DNA from: Nitrosomonas sp. Is35
GTDB taxonomy: Bacteria > Pseudomonadota > Gammaproteobacteria > Burkholderiales > Nitrosomonadaceae
Assembly (NCBI RefSeq): GCF_033063295.1
Contig: NZ_JAWJZH010000001.1
Location: 434,001-498,000 of the forward strand
DNA: 64,000 bases
Direction of reading: 5' to 3'
Shown here piece by piece: positions 62,907 to 64,000 of the stretch. A model generated the notes under the pieces. The model saw only the letters and a program-made list of their open reading frames with translations. It ran no database searches and was not told the origin of the DNA. A program made the position numbers and the translations under genes. The first letter of the stretch is position 1, and the number at the start of each line of letters is the position of its first letter.

Positions 62907-63050
62907 ATGAAATATGCTCTTCTGGCTGCATTTTTACTATCGGTAACTTTATCAGCATGTGGTGGAAAACCTAGCCAAGCACTGCCTGAAACTGAAAAAG
63001 CAAACTACGAAAAAATCATGAGTGGTGGCGAAGCAGATAGTAAAAAATAA
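62907..63050 (+). CDS. Small lipoprotein, 47 aa
   Basis: From ATG 62907, with AAGGAA upstream. MKYALLAAFLLSVTLSACGG is a lipoprotein signal with the lipobox LSAC. The mature 29 residues are polar. The frame is open to 62838, but the inner start is far better. A strong terminator follows at once, so it is an independent small gene. Function is unknown; it resembles LptM (YifL) and similar tiny lipoproteins in size and layout. Confidence 0.72.
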   Translation: MKYALLAAFLLSVTLSACGGKPSQALPETEKANYEKIMSGGEADSKK

Positions 63051-63070
63051 TTCTTCTGCTTGGAAGGATT

Positions 63071-63097
63071 AAAAAAACCGCCTTAGGGCGGTTTTTT
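63071..63097 (+). terminator. rho-independent terminator after small lipoprotein
   Basis: A GC-rich stem (ACCGCC with GGCGGT) flanked by A and T runs, loop TTAG, gives an 11-bp perfect stem and T6 tail. The A-run makes it usable on the minus strand too, for genes coming from the right. Confidence 0.93.
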
Positions 63098-63195
63098 GTT
63101 TGTAAATTTGTTTCTATTTTTTGTGCTCTTTAATAAGAGAAGAGCAACTACAAAACTAACGCCTCAAAAATCTCATCCAGGCTGAATTGCTCCTG

Positions 63196-64000
63196 CTATT
63201 TAAGCTGCTCGTGCAATAGCTTTAGAATGCGGCTTGCAGTAGCGGAGCCTACAGTTGTTCCATCATCATTCAGCAAAGTGACATTACTGGTGTTTGTGCC
63301 GGTGTTGTGTACCTGTATGCGGTATTTTTCGGCTTTCGCGCTATCTTTATCCCCGCTGCGCCAAAACATGATATTGGAAAGAATGCCTTCATCATCGCCT
63401 TTTTTCTTACTGTCTTTATCAGGGCTGACGTAACGTACAAAATAGATGCCTTGCTCTCGATTGCGATCCTCAACGGTGAAGCCAATTCGATCCAGTGCCA
63501 AGCCGACTCGCCGCCATGACCGGTCAAATGCTTCGTTAACGACCAGCGAAGTACCCTCTGAATTGATGAATGCGCGTTCCGTGGTCGAGCTTCTGCCGGT
63601 GGTTAACTCCAGTTTTGCCTTTTGTTCCTCGACACCAAAGCGCATCATCAAACGGGATAGCATTTCGGCTTCCAAATCAGGATCGGCCGGGCGCGGTTGC
63701 CAGACCGTGCGGTTGAGACTACCGCCTTCCAGCACCTCAGTCATGCCGCGATGGCTGATATACACCTCGGTGGTCATGTCGTTGCGTTCCAGCCGGGTAC
63801 GGAATTTGTCGCGTTCAGCGGTTGAATAAATGCTATCCAAAAAGGTGGAGAGAAAAGTACGAATAATATCTTGCGGAATCTTGGCTCGATTCTCAGCCCA
63901 ATCGGTTTCCATAATACCGGCTTCGGGGACTTCCATTTTGATCAGGAAACCCAGTTCTTGCCAGAATTCCTTAACCACCGGCCAAACGGCTTCGGGAGGT
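63196..64000 (-). CDS. bamC: Outer-membrane assembly lipoprotein BamC, 5' part missing
   Basis: Partner of the BAM complex that inserts outer-membrane proteins. 268 codons are visible and the reading frame continues off the right edge without a start, so the signal peptide and lipobox are not seen. WPVVKEFWQELGFLI and the repeated FTVEDRNREQGIYFVRYV (C-terminal domain) fit the NlpB/BamC family. A GTG at 63978 is internal, not a start. Confidence 0.88.
   Translation of the reverse strand, partial: PPEAVWPVVKEFWQELGFLIKMEVPEAGIMETDWAENRAKIPQDIIRTFLSTFLDSIYSTAERDKFRTRLERNDMTTEVYISHRGMTEVLEGGSLNRTVWQPRPADPDLEAEMLSRLMMRFGVEEQKAKLELTTGRSSTTERAFINSEGTSLVVNEAFDRSWRRVGLALDRIGFTVEDRNREQGIYFVRYVSPDKDSKKKGDDEGILSNIMFWRSGDKDSAKAEKYRIQVHNTGTNTSNVTLLNDDGTTVGSATASRILKLLHEQLK

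Overview
The window is an ordinary chromosomal segment of a betaproteobacterium, most probably an ammonia oxidiser of the Nitrosomonas group. The evidence is the complete 16S gene: it contains the stretch I know as the target of the beta-ammonia-oxidiser probe Nso1225 (near 50876-50895), and it differs from the N. europaea/eutropha pattern near 50312. A lineage close to N. oligotropha/ureae is my inference. Gene orders typical of Betaproteobacteria agree with this: metX-metW, rpsP-rimM-trmD-rplS, algH-ruvX-pyrR-pyrB-pyrC', ispZ-yciI-ppiC. No ammonia-oxidation gene lies in the window. I see no phage, insertion sequence or CRISPR array.

Layout. 0.2-4.4 kb: lysS, a LuxR-type regulator and a GAF-GGDEF diguanylate cyclase. 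4.7-7.1 kb: a three-gene PTS phosphorelay (EIIA-Man type, HPr, EI) with no sugar permease. 7.2-10.4 kb: metX-metW, a ferritin-like DUF455 protein and an acyl-CoA thioesterase. 10.5-14.3 kb: an accessory patch with a double-HKD phospholipase D-like protein, a frameshifted exported Cys-rich gene, a PrcB-like exported protein and an orphan exported protein. 15.0-19.1 kb: a tight six-gene minus-strand operon (KdsB-like cytidylyltransferase, HpaI-type aldolase, 2-hydroxyacid dehydrogenase, NAD-dependent epimerase, HAD phosphatase, 6-phosphogluconolactonase). It looks like a pathway to a CMP-activated sugar acid. Divergent from it, 19.4-25.5 kb holds a surface-polysaccharide block: a CDP-glycerol-transferase-like protein, an FkbM methyltransferase, a GT2, an O-antigen ligase/polymerase and two more methyltransferases.

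25.7-48 kb is mostly housekeeping: small stress or exported proteins, the rpsP-rimM-trmD-rplS operon, an orphan glcF, coq7, the algH-ruvX-pyrR-pyrB-pyrC' operon with a catalytically dead pyrC', prlC, mlaA, an FAD reductase, ispZ-yciI-ppiC, alr, lplT, udg-rimI-tsaB and ispD-ispF-thpR. prfB follows at 48.2 kb with its autoregulatory +1 frameshift intact. Next comes a full rRNA operon (16S, tRNA-Ile, tRNA-Ala, 23S, 5S) with promoter, boxA elements, long processing stems and a strong terminator. The window closes with sppA, rfbB-rfbD, accA-tilS, msrB with a 2OG ribosomal hydroxylase, two tiny lipoproteins and a bamC gene running off the right edge.

The best candidate for an undescribed system is the six-gene sugar-acid operon with its adjoining polysaccharide block. 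Everything else is recognisable. All assignments come from reading motifs and gene order; no database was searched.
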